Shown: positions 1 through 6,835, numbered from the stretch's first letter. The stretch: 8,155 nucleotides of DNA from Anaerolineae bacterium (GCA_003694975.1 RFJH01000189.1:1-8155); one strand, 5' to 3'. The notes: generated by a model from the letters alone, not told the origin. Made by a program: numbers and translations.

Positions 1-23
1 CCAGAGGCCGTTGAATATCGGTA

Positions 24-41
24 CGCAGTCGGATGACTGCG
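24..41. terminator. Short perfect hairpin, possible terminator
   Basis: CGCAGTC (24-30) and GACTGCG (35-41) form a perfect 7-bp stem with a GGAT loop. On the + strand it is followed by CTTCCCTTG, which is only weakly T-rich, so it would be a poor intrinsic terminator. It may end a gene lying upstream of the window, or be part of a repeat. The stem is seen directly; the function is a guess. Confidence 0.3.
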
Positions 42-162
42 CTTCCCTTGAATACAGTTTTCCATGATACCATACCTTGCCTCTGCTTTCCAAAGTGCCG
101 CCTGGGTGAGGTACATTCAAATCATGTAAAAAAACGATCGTTGCTGAGGCGCTCCCTTTGGT

Positions 163-200
163 GTCATCGCGAGGCGGGCCAGGCCCGTCGAAGTGATCTC
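163..200. repeat. Dispersed palindromic intergenic repeat (GTCATCGCGAGG type)
   Basis: The segment starts GTCATCGCGAGG, has a near-perfect palindrome in the middle (CGGGCC at 175-180, one A, GGCCCG at 182-187), and ends TCGAAGTGATCTC. This closely resembles the widespread family of bacterial intergenic repeats of the form GTCATTGCGAGG - variable palindrome - ACGAAGCAATCTC, known from many phyla and usually present in many copies per genome. A second small inverted repeat, CTCCC/GGGAG (201-205 and 212-216), follows at once. The family match is from memory of the consensus and was not searched. Copy number in this genome would settle it. Confidence 0.5.
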
Positions 201-357
201 CTCCCTGGTGCGGGAGAGGACTTCGCGCCCCGACGTGCGCTCGCCATGATGCAGAAAGGGCTGCTTGCGCCTACCGTCGAGCGAAGAGTTTCCTCGTTTC
301 TACAATATCTGAGTGCACCCCCTGGGTGGCGCATTCCAAAAGCGCGAAGCCCTGGAA

Positions 358-374
358 TGGGGATTTCCTCCCCA
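358..374. repeat. Small inverted repeat
   Basis: TGGGGA (358-363) and TCCCCA (369-374) form a 6-bp perfect stem with a TTTCC loop. There is no T tract after it, so it is not a convincing terminator. It may belong to the same repeat-rich intergenic patch as the neighbouring elements. Confidence 0.3.
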
Positions 375-384
375 CGCTCCGGCG

Positions 385-430
385 ACCCTTTAAGACGGGC
401 TGATACGCCTTTTGCAAAGCACCCTTTAAG
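385..430. repeat. 10-bp direct repeat ACCCTTTAAG, two copies 36 bp apart
   Basis: ACCCTTTAAG occurs exactly at 385-394 and again at 421-430, a period of 36 bp. Similarity extends weakly past the exact core (ACGGGC after the first, TCTGGC after the second). With only two copies and diverged units it is not a CRISPR array. It could be a small tandem duplication or a pair of protein-binding sites. Confidence 0.35.
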
Positions 431-534
431 TCTGGCCGCCTTCGTGGAGGTAGCCTGAGAATGAACTTCGAGCGGTGTGGCAGCGGAGGTGTTTGATACC
501 CTTGCGTGCACATATCAGGTTGCAGAGTTCTCAC

Positions 535-564
535 TTGCTACGAAACCGCAACTCAGGCTATAAT
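535..564 (+). promoter_or_regulatory. Sigma70-like promoter for the first gene and probably the operon
   Basis: A -35-like TTGCTA (535-540; four of six bases match TTGACA) is separated by 18 bp from a perfect TATAAT (559-564). Transcription would start near 571, leaving a leader of about 40 nt before the ATG at 613. That leader carries a strong ribosome binding site, AAGGAGG at 599-605, seven bases from the start codon. As the following genes are closely packed with no clear terminator between them, this promoter may drive the whole run to 6759. Confidence 0.6.
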
Positions 565-612
565 GAGTTCCGCGAACTCCTTTCACTATCTGCCTGCTAA
601 GGAGGCAAACCC

Positions 613-1137
613 ATGGGCGACCTTTACGAACGAGTCACAGGGGATCAGGACCTCTTCAAGCAATTGGCCAGTAAGATCCCCGGCTTTGGGGGGTATGTGG
701 AGCGGCAGAACCGCCGCGCGGCGGATAAGTTGTTGCGTCAGTTCGTCGCCGACCGTTTCGAGGAACTCTGGAAGCGCACTTCGAACATTCAAGGCGATAT
801 GGTCAGCCAGGGGCTGATTGCGCTGGTGGATGATATGGAAAAGGCAGCCATTCAACTGCGCACGTTCATTGACAAAATTCGCACCGCGTCCTATGGCTAC
901 TCCGGTTTCTTCGACGCGGTGAAAATCAATGAGGAGGAACTGGCGCAGTTATATGCCTTCGACGCCGCGTTTCTCGATCTGGCGGAGCAGATCGCTCGCG
1001 CTCTGGATAACGTGGAGGCCAGCATGGGTGATGAGGCCGGCCTGCCTGCTGCCGTCCGTCACCTTACCACTCTGGCCCGCCAGGCGACCGAGACGTTCGA
1101 GCGACGCTACCAGACCATTGTCGGCTTCGGACAGTAA
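613..1137 (+). CDS. Conserved-looking all-helical protein of unknown function
   Basis: I do not recognise this 174-residue protein as a named family. It is soluble, rich in Ala, Glu, Leu and Arg, and reads as a chain of amphipathic helices, with possible coiled-coil stretches at about residues 36-55, 66-91 and 106-137. It has no signal peptide, no membrane segment, no cysteine and no visible catalytic motif. A Gly/aromatic patch (GFGG at 24-27, then YGYSGFF at 94-100) breaks the helical pattern and could be a turn or contact surface. The start is secure: AAGGAGG lies seven bases before the ATG, and a promoter with a perfect TATAAT lies 49 bp upstream. It ends 24 bp before the hydroxylase FAD/FeS gene and is probably co-transcribed, but nothing in the protein points to a role in molybdenum enzyme assembly. 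An unrelated gene that merely heads the operon is equally possible. Confidence 0.85.
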   Translation: MGDLYERVTGDQDLFKQLASKIPGFGGYVERQNRRAADKLLRQFVADRFEELWKRTSNIQGDMVSQGLIALVDDMEKAAIQLRTFIDKIRTASYGYSGFFDAVKINEEELAQLYAFDAAFLDLAEQIARALDNVEASMGDEAGLPAAVRHLTTLARQATETFERRYQTIVGFGQ

Positions 1138-1161
1138 CTCTCTCTCCCATCGAAATCGTCT

Positions 1162-2577
1162 ATGTGGCACACTTATCATACCGTCCCCACCATTGATGAA
1201 GCGCTCCGCATCCTGGACGAAAAGGGACCGCGCGCCCGCATCGTCGCCGGCGCGACCGACCTGATCCTGGAACTGGAGCGCGGCCTGCGTCCCGACGTGG
1301 AGGCTCTGATCGACATCACCCGTATCCCAGGCCTGGATCGCATCGTCCTGGACGAGGACGATGTCATCCATTTGGGGCCGCTGGTGACACACAACCACTG
1401 CGCCGCCTCCAAACTGCTGCGAGAACGCGCCTACCCGCTGGCACGCGCTGCCTGGGAGGTCGGCGCGCCGCAGATCCGCAACCGCGGCACGGTGGCCGGT
1501 AACCTCATCACGGCCTCGCCCGCCAACGATACCATCACGCCGTTGATGGCGCTGGATGCCTGGGTGGTGCTCGCTTCGCGGAAAGGCGAGCGCCGCGTGC
1601 CACTGCACGAGTTCTATACCGGTGTGCGCAAGACCGTCATGCGCCCCGATGAAATGCTGGTGGACATCGCCTTCCCCGCCATGAAGGAGGGGCAGCGCGG
1701 AACGTTCATCAAACTGGCACTGCGGCGCGCCCAGGCGATTTCCGTGGTCAATGCGGCGGTGGTGTTGAGCATGGACGGGGCGCGCGTGCGCGAGGCGGCC
1801 ATCACGCTTGGCGCCGTCGCACCGACCATCATCCACGCCCCCGAAGCGGAAGCGTTCCTGCGCGGCAAGGAGTTGAGCGAGGAGGTCATTGCCCAGGCTG
1901 CCCGCCTGACGGCTCAGGCAGCACGCCCGATTGACGATGTACGTGGTTCGGCGGCCTATCGCCGCGCCATGGTCGAGGTGATCACACGTCGAGGGCTGCG
2001 CGCCCTGCGCGAGGGTCAGGAGCAGGCCGGGGTGCCGCGCGATCCGGTGTTGCTCTGGGGGCGGGATTCGGCGTCGGCCGCGAGGCGGCCTGTGAGCGCG
2101 AAGCATGATGAGGGGTCGGTCATCCGCACGAAAATCAACGGCAAGGAATATACCTTCACCGGCGGCCACGATAAGACCCTCCTTCGTCTGCTGCGCGAGG
2201 ATGCCGGCCTGACCGGCACGAAGGAAGGTTGCGCCGAGGGTGAGTGTGGCGCCTGCACCGTCTTCCTGGACGGGAAGGCGGTCATGGCCTGCCTGGTGCC
2301 CGCGCCGCGCGCACACGAGGCGGAAATCGTCACCGTGGAGGGACTGGCGCAGGGCGAACGTCTGCACCCCGTCCAGCAGGCGTTCGTGGAGACCGGCGCG
2401 GTGCAATGTGGCTATTGCACACCGGGGTTCGTCATGTCTGCCGTCAAGTTGCTGGAGGAGCGCCCTCGCCCCACGCGCGAGGAGATTGAACAGGCGCTCA
2501 CCGGCAACCTGTGCCGCTGCACGGGGTACTATAAAATCATCCAGGCTGTGGAGCGGGCAGCCGGCGTTCCGGCCTGA
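1162..2577 (+). CDS. Molybdenum hydroxylase FAD subunit fused to [2Fe-2S] subunit (CoxM-CoxS fusion)
   Basis: This is the electron-transfer part of a xanthine dehydrogenase/CO dehydrogenase-family hydroxylase. Residues 1 to about 285 are the FAD subunit: AGATDL (29-34) and RNRGTVAGNL (106-115) are the flavin-binding signatures of the FAD_binding_5 fold, followed by the CO_deh_flav_C domain. A linker of roughly 35 residues (285-319), rich in Arg, Ala and Ser, joins it to a complete iron-sulfur subunit (320-471). There, Cys357, Cys362, Cys365 and Cys377 form the plant-ferredoxin-type cluster site, and Cys416, Cys419, Cys451 and Cys453 the helical-domain cluster site. All eight ligands are present, so both clusters should form. 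Electrons would pass from the Mo centre through the clusters to FAD. In CO dehydrogenase-type enzymes these are usually two proteins of about 290 and 160 residues, and in XdhA-type fusions the FeS part comes first; here the order is FAD then FeS. The ATG at 1162 has no visible Shine-Dalgarno, as in several neighbours. The partner is the large subunit at 3026. Confidence 0.95.
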   Translation: MWHTYHTVPTIDEALRILDEKGPRARIVAGATDLILELERGLRPDVEALIDITRIPGLDRIVLDEDDVIHLGPLVTHNHCAASKLLRERAYPLARAAWEVGAPQIRNRGTVAGNLITASPANDTITPLMALDAWVVLASRKGERRVPLHEFYTGVRKTVMRPDEMLVDIAFPAMKEGQRGTFIKLALRRAQAISVVNAAVVLSMDGARVREAAITLGAVAPTIIHAPEAEAFLRGKELSEEVIAQAARLTAQAARPIDDVRGSAAYRRAMVEVITRRGLRALREGQEQAGVPRDPVLLWGRDSASAARRPVSAKHDEGSVIRTKINGKEYTFTGGHDKTLLRLLREDAGLTGTKEGCAEGECGACTVFLDGKAVMACLVPAPRAHEAEIVTVEGLAQGERLHPVQQAFVETGAVQCGYCTPGFVMSAVKLLEERPRPTREEIEQALTGNLCRCTGYYKIIQAVERAAGVPA

Positions 2578-2597
2578 GGGTGCTGGCAGGAGGCCTT

Positions 2598-3020
2598 ATG
2601 GCGAAATATAAGTCCTATCGGAAAGAGGTTCCGCGCCGGCCTCGAGGGGTCGTCCACCCCATCTGGCGTGGCTTTGGTTGCTTGCTCATCGTCATCCTGC
2701 CTCTTCTCTCTTATGTAATCGCCGTCGAGGTGGTGAATTACGGACTTCAGGCCGGCTGGCCGTTGCCGCGAGAACTGTTCGTCCCCATCCGGGCGCCGCG
2801 CCTTCTGTGGCGGGTATCGGTACTGGTGCCCGTGCTTTCGTGGTTATCCCAACAGCGAAATCTGGTTGCCTATCTCTCGGTGGCACTCCTGGTGCTGGTC
2901 TTCCTGGGCGGGATTTTCTCACTGCTTTACGCGTTGCTCTATCGTTTCATCGGCCCGCCACGGTATGGCCCCCTGGACGTGCCGCCACCGAAACACAAAC
3001 CGAAACCCTATAAACGCTGA
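2598..3020 (+). CDS. Small two-helix membrane protein, unknown function
   Basis: A 140-residue protein with a strongly basic N-terminus (Lys/Arg-rich, residues 3-16), a first membrane helix at about 25-46, a loop of about 40 residues with several prolines and arginines, a second helix at about 89-114, and a basic, Pro-rich tail (RYGPLDVPPPKHKPKPYKR, 122-140). By the positive-inside rule both ends would be cytoplasmic. I chose the ATG at 2598 because AGGAGG (2588-2593) precedes it; a GTG at 2580 in the same frame would extend the protein by six residues but has no such site. I recognise no named family. It sits 20 bp after the FAD/FeS gene and 5 bp before the Mo subunit gene, so it is almost certainly co-transcribed with the enzyme. 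Membrane attachment of the enzyme or hand-over of electrons is conceivable, but it has no cysteine or histidine pattern for a redox cofactor. Confidence 0.85.
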   Translation: MAKYKSYRKEVPRRPRGVVHPIWRGFGCLLIVILPLLSYVIAVEVVNYGLQAGWPLPRELFVPIRAPRLLWRVSVLVPVLSWLSQQRNLVAYLSVALLVLVFLGGIFSLLYALLYRFIGPPRYGPLDVPPPKHKPKPYKR

Positions 3021-3025
3021 TTGCC

Positions 3026-5215
3026 ATGACATACAAAATCATCGGTCAACCACTCCCGCGTCTGGATGCGCGTGGCAAGGTCACCGGGGAGACGGAATAC
3101 CCCGGCGACCGCGCCATGCCCGGCATGGTTCACATGAAAATCCTCTTCGCCGAGAGACCGCATGCTCGCGTGGTGAGCATTGATACCGCGCAGGCGGAGA
3201 AGGTCCCCGGCGTGCTCGCCGTCTTCACGGCAAAGGACGTGCCGGTCAATGAGTACGGTTTGCAAATCAACGATCAGCCCGTGCTCTGCGGCCCCGGCTC
3301 ACAGAAAGAGGGCGGCGACATCGTGCGCTTCGTGGGCGACCAGGTCGCCCTGGTCGTCGCCGAGACGGAGGCCGCGGCGGCGAAAGCGCGTGACCTGATT
3401 CGGGTCACCTACGAGGATTTGCCTGTCGTCTCCGATCCGCTGGAGGCGATGAAGCCCGGCGCGCCCCTGGTGCATCCCGAATTGGGCGATTCCAACGTCT
3501 GCGTGCACTATAAGATTCGCAAGGGGGACGTGGAGGAAGGATTTGCAAAAGCAGACGTTATTGTGGAAAGCGAATATCGCACTCCCTTCCAGGAACACGC
3601 CTTCTTGCAACCCGAGGCCGGTCTCGCCTATCTGGACGAGGAAGGTCGCATCACGGTGGAGGCCGCCGGTCAGTGGACGCACACCGACCGCAAGGAGATC
3701 GCCCACGCCCTCGGGCTGCCGGAGGAGAAGGTGCGCGTGATTTACCCCGCCATTGGGGGCGCCTTTGGCGGTCGCGAGGATATCTCCGTGCAAATCGCGC
3801 TCGCCCTGGCGGCCTGGAAATTGCAGCGACCGGTGAAAATCATCTGGAGCCGCCGCGAATCCATCATCGGGCACGGCAAACGTCACCCGATGACGTTGCG
3901 CGCCCGCTGGGGGGCGACGAAAGACGGCAAACTGGTCGCCGCGGAGAACGAAATCATCGCCGATGCCGGCGCCTACATGTACACCACGAACAAGGTGCTC
4001 GGCAACACCACCATCACCTCCACCGGGCCCTATTTCATCCCCAACGTCAAGACGGACGTGTACGGCGTCTATACCAACAACGTCCCTACGGCGGCCTTCC
4101 GTGGCTTTGGCGCGCCCCAGGGGCTCTTCATGGCCGAGATGCAGATGAACAAACTGGCCGAGGCCCTGGGGATGGACCCGGTCGAGTTCCGGCGGCGCAA
4201 CGCCTTGAAGGAAGGCGATACGCTGGGAGTGGGCACGCCCGCCCCGGGTCCGGTGACGGTGCGCCAGGTGCTTGATGCGGCTGCGGAAAAGTTCGGTTGG
4301 GATGAATCCGCGAAGGGCGCGATGCAGGATGAGGGCGCCGTCGTCCGGCGCGGGCGCGGCTTCGCCTGCGGGTTCAAGAACGTCGGCTTCAGTTTCGGTT
4401 ATCAGGAAAATTGCTGGGCGCGCGTGGAATTGCACGGCAAGGCCGAGATCGAGCAGGTGGTCGTCTATCACGCCGGCGCGGAGGTCGGCCAGGGGACGCA
4501 TACCGTGATGGCGCAGATGGCCGCCGAGGCGGTCGGTGTGCCCTATGAGAAGGTGACCATGGTCGTCTCGGATACCGCCGTGACGGGGAACTCCGGCAGC
4601 GCCTCCGCCTCGCGCATGACCTTCATGGCAGGGAATGCCATCAAAGGCGCCGCCGAGGCCGCGTTGAAGAAGTGGCAGGCCGAGGAGCGTCCCGCCATCG
4701 CCGAATATACCTACCTGGCTCCCAAAACGACCCCCTTCGATAAAGAGACCGGTCACTCCATGCCCAACTTCGCCTATGCCTATGCCGCCCAGGCGGTGGA
4801 GGTCGAAGTGGATACCGAGACCGGTCACGTTCGGTTGCGGCGCGTCGTCTCCGCCGACGACGTGGGGCAGGCCATCAACCCCGCGCTGGTCGAGGGTCAG
4901 ATCGAAGGCGGTGTGGTGCAGGCGCAGGGATACGCCGTGCTGGAGGAGTTCAAGGTGCAGGATGGCCGCGTACTGACCGACCAACTGAGCACCTACCTCA
5001 TCCCGACCATCCTGGATATTCCCGAGAAGGTCGAGTCGGTCATTGTGGAGGTGCCCGATCCCATCGGCCCCTGGGGCGCGCGCGGACTGGGTGAACTGCC
5101 CTTCCTGCCGCTCGCTCCGGCGGTCGCAGCCGCCGTCCACGATGCGCTCGGCGTGTGGATTGATGAACTGCCTCTCACTCCGGAGCGCGTGCTGCGCGCC
5201 CTCGGAAAGATATAA
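3026..5215 (+). CDS. Molybdenum hydroxylase large (molybdopterin-binding) subunit, xanthine dehydrogenase family
   Basis: This 729-residue protein is the catalytic subunit that hydroxylates its substrate with water at a Mo-molybdopterin centre. The N-terminal part (about 15-125) is the Ald_Xan_dh_C domain, opening with IGQPLPRLDARGKVTGE as is usual for the family. The Mo-binding domains follow: GGAFGGRE (244-251), AFRGFGAPQ (357-365) and EVGQGTH (486-492) contact the cofactor, and RGLGELPF (686-693) carries the conserved catalytic base, Glu690. The loop at 357-365 reads AFRGFG, as in xanthine/aldehyde-type enzymes, and not AYxCSFR, the copper/cysteine loop of true aerobic CO dehydrogenase; CO oxidation is therefore unlikely. 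The substrate remains open: a purine, another N-heterocycle or an aldehyde. The length is at the short end for the family, but all motifs are present and in order. The start follows the membrane-protein gene by 5 bp with no Shine-Dalgarno, suggesting translational coupling. It pairs with the FAD/FeS fusion at 1162. Confidence 0.95.
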   Translation: MTYKIIGQPLPRLDARGKVTGETEYPGDRAMPGMVHMKILFAERPHARVVSIDTAQAEKVPGVLAVFTAKDVPVNEYGLQINDQPVLCGPGSQKEGGDIVRFVGDQVALVVAETEAAAAKARDLIRVTYEDLPVVSDPLEAMKPGAPLVHPELGDSNVCVHYKIRKGDVEEGFAKADVIVESEYRTPFQEHAFLQPEAGLAYLDEEGRITVEAAGQWTHTDRKEIAHALGLPEEKVRVIYPAIGGAFGGREDISVQIALALAAWKLQRPVKIIWSRRESIIGHGKRHPMTLRARWGATKDGKLVAAENEIIADAGAYMYTTNKVLGNTTITSTGPYFIPNVKTDVYGVYTNNVPTAAFRGFGAPQGLFMAEMQMNKLAEALGMDPVEFRRRNALKEGDTLGVGTPAPGPVTVRQVLDAAAEKFGWDESAKGAMQDEGAVVRRGRGFACGFKNVGFSFGYQENCWARVELHGKAEIEQVVVYHAGAEVGQGTHTVMAQMAAEAVGVPYEKVTMVVSDTAVTGNSGSASASRMTFMAGNAIKGAAEAALKKWQAEERPAIAEYTYLAPKTTPFDKETGHSMPNFAYAYAAQAVEVEVDTETGHVRLRRVVSADDVGQAINPALVEGQIEGGVVQAQGYAVLEEFKVQDGRVLTDQLSTYLIPTILDIPEKVESVIVEVPDPIGPWGARGLGELPFLPLAPAVAAAVHDALGVWIDELPLTPERVLRALGKI

Positions 5216-5233
5216 TCCACCCCGGTCCCCCCG

Positions 5234-5959
5234 ATGATTGAGCGATGGCTCGCTTTCCTGACGCGCAATCGCTATAAGATTGCCGTCTTTGCCTTGCTGA
5301 CCGCGGCGTCCGTCTTCTGCGTGATGCTGGTCGCGGCGCGCGTCGCCTACAGCGATTCGGCGCGTTATACCAACCTGGTCTGGAACCTCTTCCTGGCGTG
5401 GATCCCCTTCCTGCTGGCCTACGTGGTCTACGCCCTTTCCTGGCGGCGCTTCTGGCTGTATTTCGCCATTCCCACCGTGGCCTTCCTTTGGTTGATCTTC
5501 TATCCCAACGCGCCCTACATCCTGACCGACCTGCAACACCTGGCGACCTACGCGGCGGACGCGCCTCTGTGGTTCGATGTCATCCTGCTGGTCTGGTTCT
5601 CGTGGACGGGATTGCTCCTCGGCCTGGTCTCTCTCTACCTGATGCACGAGGTCGTCCATCGGAATTTTGGGCGTCTGGCGGGATGGCTCTTCGTCTTCGC
5701 CGTCTCCGCGCTGAGCAGTGTGGGTCTCTATCTGGGGCGCTTCGCCCGCTGGAACTCCTGGGACCTGTTGCAAAACCCCTCCGAGGTGGCCATGGACATC
5801 CTGGGGTGGGTGGTGTCGCCCAACCTGCGCCTGCTTGCTTTCGCCACGCTCTTCACCCTCTTCTTCCTCTTCGCCTATCTCACCCTGTACGCCTTCGGCC
5901 ATCTCCTGCGTGAGGGCGAAGAGGGCACCGCTCCTCATCGTCTACCATGGGCGCGCTGA
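5234..5959 (+). CDS. DUF1361 family multi-pass membrane protein
   Basis: A 241-residue integral membrane protein with about six helices (near 14-35, 48-69, 73-91, 114-138, 146-168 and 197-222). The signatures NLFLAWIPFLLAY (51-63), FYPNAPYILTDLQHL (89-103) and RWNSWDLLQNP (172-182) match the DUF1361 family as I remember it. The family has no established biochemical function. The conserved N-A-P-Y and W-D-L blocks at helix ends look like functional sites and not only packing. The gene starts 18 bp after the Mo subunit gene, and its last 13 bp overlap the start of the YqeB-like gene, so the three are probably translated in sequence. A TATAAT at 5211-5216 overlaps the preceding stop codon, but it has no -35 and may be chance. 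There is no clear Shine-Dalgarno before the ATG. Whether it serves the hydroxylase or is a passenger cannot be told. Confidence 0.88.
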   Translation: MIERWLAFLTRNRYKIAVFALLTAASVFCVMLVAARVAYSDSARYTNLVWNLFLAWIPFLLAYVVYALSWRRFWLYFAIPTVAFLWLIFYPNAPYILTDLQHLATYAADAPLWFDVILLVWFSWTGLLLGLVSLYLMHEVVHRNFGRLAGWLFVFAVSALSSVGLYLGRFARWNSWDLLQNPSEVAMDILGWVVSPNLRLLAFATLFTLFFLFAYLTLYAFGHLLREGEEGTAPHRLPWAR

Positions 5960-6759
5960 TCCTCCTGCGCGGCGGCGGGGACCTGGCCTCCGGGGTCGCC
6001 TACCGCCTGTACCGTGCCGGGCTGAAGGTCGTCATCACCGAACTGCCCGAACCGCTGGCCGTGCGTCGCCGCGTTGCCTTTGCCGAGGCCGTGTACACCG
6101 GTCGACACACGGTGGAGGGGGTGACGGCTCGTCGCGCCACGCCGGATGAAGTTGATGATGTGTTGGGGGAGGGGGACATCCCCGTCGTCGTGGACCCGGC
6201 TGCCGACATCCTGAACGACTCCCGTTACCCGTTCCTCGTCCTGGTGGATGGGCGGATGACGAAACGCCCCCCCGACCTGGGCCTGGACGCCGCGCCCCTG
6301 GTCATCGGACTCGGCCCGGGCTTCGTCGCCGGGGAGAACTGTCACGCCGTCGTCGAGACCCATCGCGGGCACACGTTGGGGCGCGTCTACTGGCAGGGGG
6401 CGCCGTTGGAGGATACCGGCATTCCCGAGGCCGTGGCCGGTCACCGCGCCGACCGCGTCCTGCGCGCTCCGGCGGACGGCGTCCTCAAAGCATACGTCGA
6501 AATCGGGGAGCACCTTGAGCAGGGACAGGTCATCGCCGATGTGGCCGGTCAACCCATCCGGGCGCCGTTTGGTGGCGTGCTGCGAGGGCTGGTCCATCCG
6601 GGATTGCGCGTGCAGCAGGGGATGAAAGTGGGCGACCTGGACCCGCGCGACGACCCGCGTTACTGCACCCTGATCTCCGATAAGTCCCTGGCCATCGGCG
6701 GCGGTGTGCTGGAAGCCATCCTCAGCCGCGTCGACCTGCGCGCCCGTCTGTGGGATTGA
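5947..6759 (+). CDS. yqeB: YqeB/EF2563-family selenium-dependent molybdenum hydroxylase system protein
   Basis: This 270-residue protein matches the YqeB-type family (EF2563), found with molybdenum hydroxylases that need a labile selenium cofactor and thought to act in their maturation. Seen in the sequence: an N-terminal Rossmann-like nucleotide-binding start (RGGGDLASGVAYRL, 8-21); VDGRMTK (100-106); GLGPGF (121-126) followed by Cys132 and His133 and then ETHRGHTLGRV (137-147); a C-terminal beta-rich half resembling a biotinyl/lipoyl-type fold (APADGVL at 174-180 and GQPIRAPFGGVLRG at 201-214); and KVGDLDPR...YC..ISDKSLAIGGGVLEA near the end (227-257). It overlaps the DUF1361 gene by 13 bp and has no ribosome binding site of its own, so translation is probably coupled. 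Its presence supports the reading that the enzyme upstream is a selenium-type hydroxylase and not a CO dehydrogenase. Other expected partners (YqeC, MocA-type cytidylyltransferase, SelD) are not in the window. Confidence 0.88.
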   Translation: MGALILLRGGGDLASGVAYRLYRAGLKVVITELPEPLAVRRRVAFAEAVYTGRHTVEGVTARRATPDEVDDVLGEGDIPVVVDPAADILNDSRYPFLVLVDGRMTKRPPDLGLDAAPLVIGLGPGFVAGENCHAVVETHRGHTLGRVYWQGAPLEDTGIPEAVAGHRADRVLRAPADGVLKAYVEIGEHLEQGQVIADVAGQPIRAPFGGVLRGLVHPGLRVQQGMKVGDLDPRDDPRYCTLISDKSLAIGGGVLEAILSRVDLRARLWD

Positions 6760-6823
6760 CCTATGTTGGCAGAGTGACTTTCAAGGGCGGCGAGGTGATG
6801 AGAGGAAGCATCTTGCCCTGGGG

Positions 6824-6835
6824 TATAATGTCCCT
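6824..6835 (+). promoter_or_regulatory. TATAAT -10 element giving a probable leaderless mRNA for the CARF-HTH gene
   Basis: A perfect TATAAT (6824-6829) ends six bases before the ATG at 6836. A start site at the usual distance of about seven bases would fall on or next to the A of the ATG, so the transcript would be leaderless. This fits the absence of any Shine-Dalgarno. No -35 element stands out at 16-18 bp upstream, which reads AGAGGA-like, so an activator may be needed, or the gene may simply be weakly expressed. The rest of the gap 6760-6835 shows no terminator for the preceding operon. Confidence 0.5.

Larger units (their letters stand above)
1..612. other. Intergenic region without a convincing gene
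   Basis: No reading frame here looks like a real protein. The open frames on both strands have low-complexity, Arg/Pro/Ser-rich translations with no recognisable motif and no ribosome binding site, and they overlap one another. The stretch instead carries short structural elements: a 7-bp hairpin at 24-41, an A7 tract (128-134) overlapping a 10-bp palindrome AACGATCGTT (133-142), a dispersed-repeat-like element at 163-200, a small hairpin at 201-216, another at 358-374, and a 10-bp direct repeat at 385-394 and 421-430. Its last part holds the promoter and ribosome binding site of the first gene. I see no tRNA or rRNA in it. A decayed mobile element or gene remnant is possible but cannot be shown by reading alone. 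Confidence 0.6.

Noticed and set aside
33..534. Overlapping open frames on both strands in the upstream region
   Set aside because: The translations are low-complexity, mutually overlapping, lack ribosome binding sites and cross the palindromic repeat. They look like non-coding sequence.
949..2406. A 485-codon open frame on the minus strand
   Set aside because: It is antisense to the FAD/FeS fusion gene, whose cofactor motifs are intact. The minus-strand product has no recognisable domain and no ribosome binding site.
5211..5216. TATAAT as a separate promoter for the DUF1361 gene
   Set aside because: It overlaps the preceding stop codon, has no -35 partner at 16-18 bp, and the gene is tightly packed within the operon. 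Left as an unproven possibility.
3299..5938. An 879-codon open frame on the minus strand
   Set aside because: It lies antisense to the Mo subunit and DUF1361 genes, both clear family members. Its translation is a His/Gly/Arg/Asp-rich shadow caused by GC-rich codon bias, with no motif.
6704..6835. Upstream extension of the CARF-HTH gene to an ATG at 6704
   Set aside because: The extension overlaps the end of the YqeB-like gene in another frame and adds residues before the CARF first strand. A TATAAT directly before 6836 supports the shorter form.
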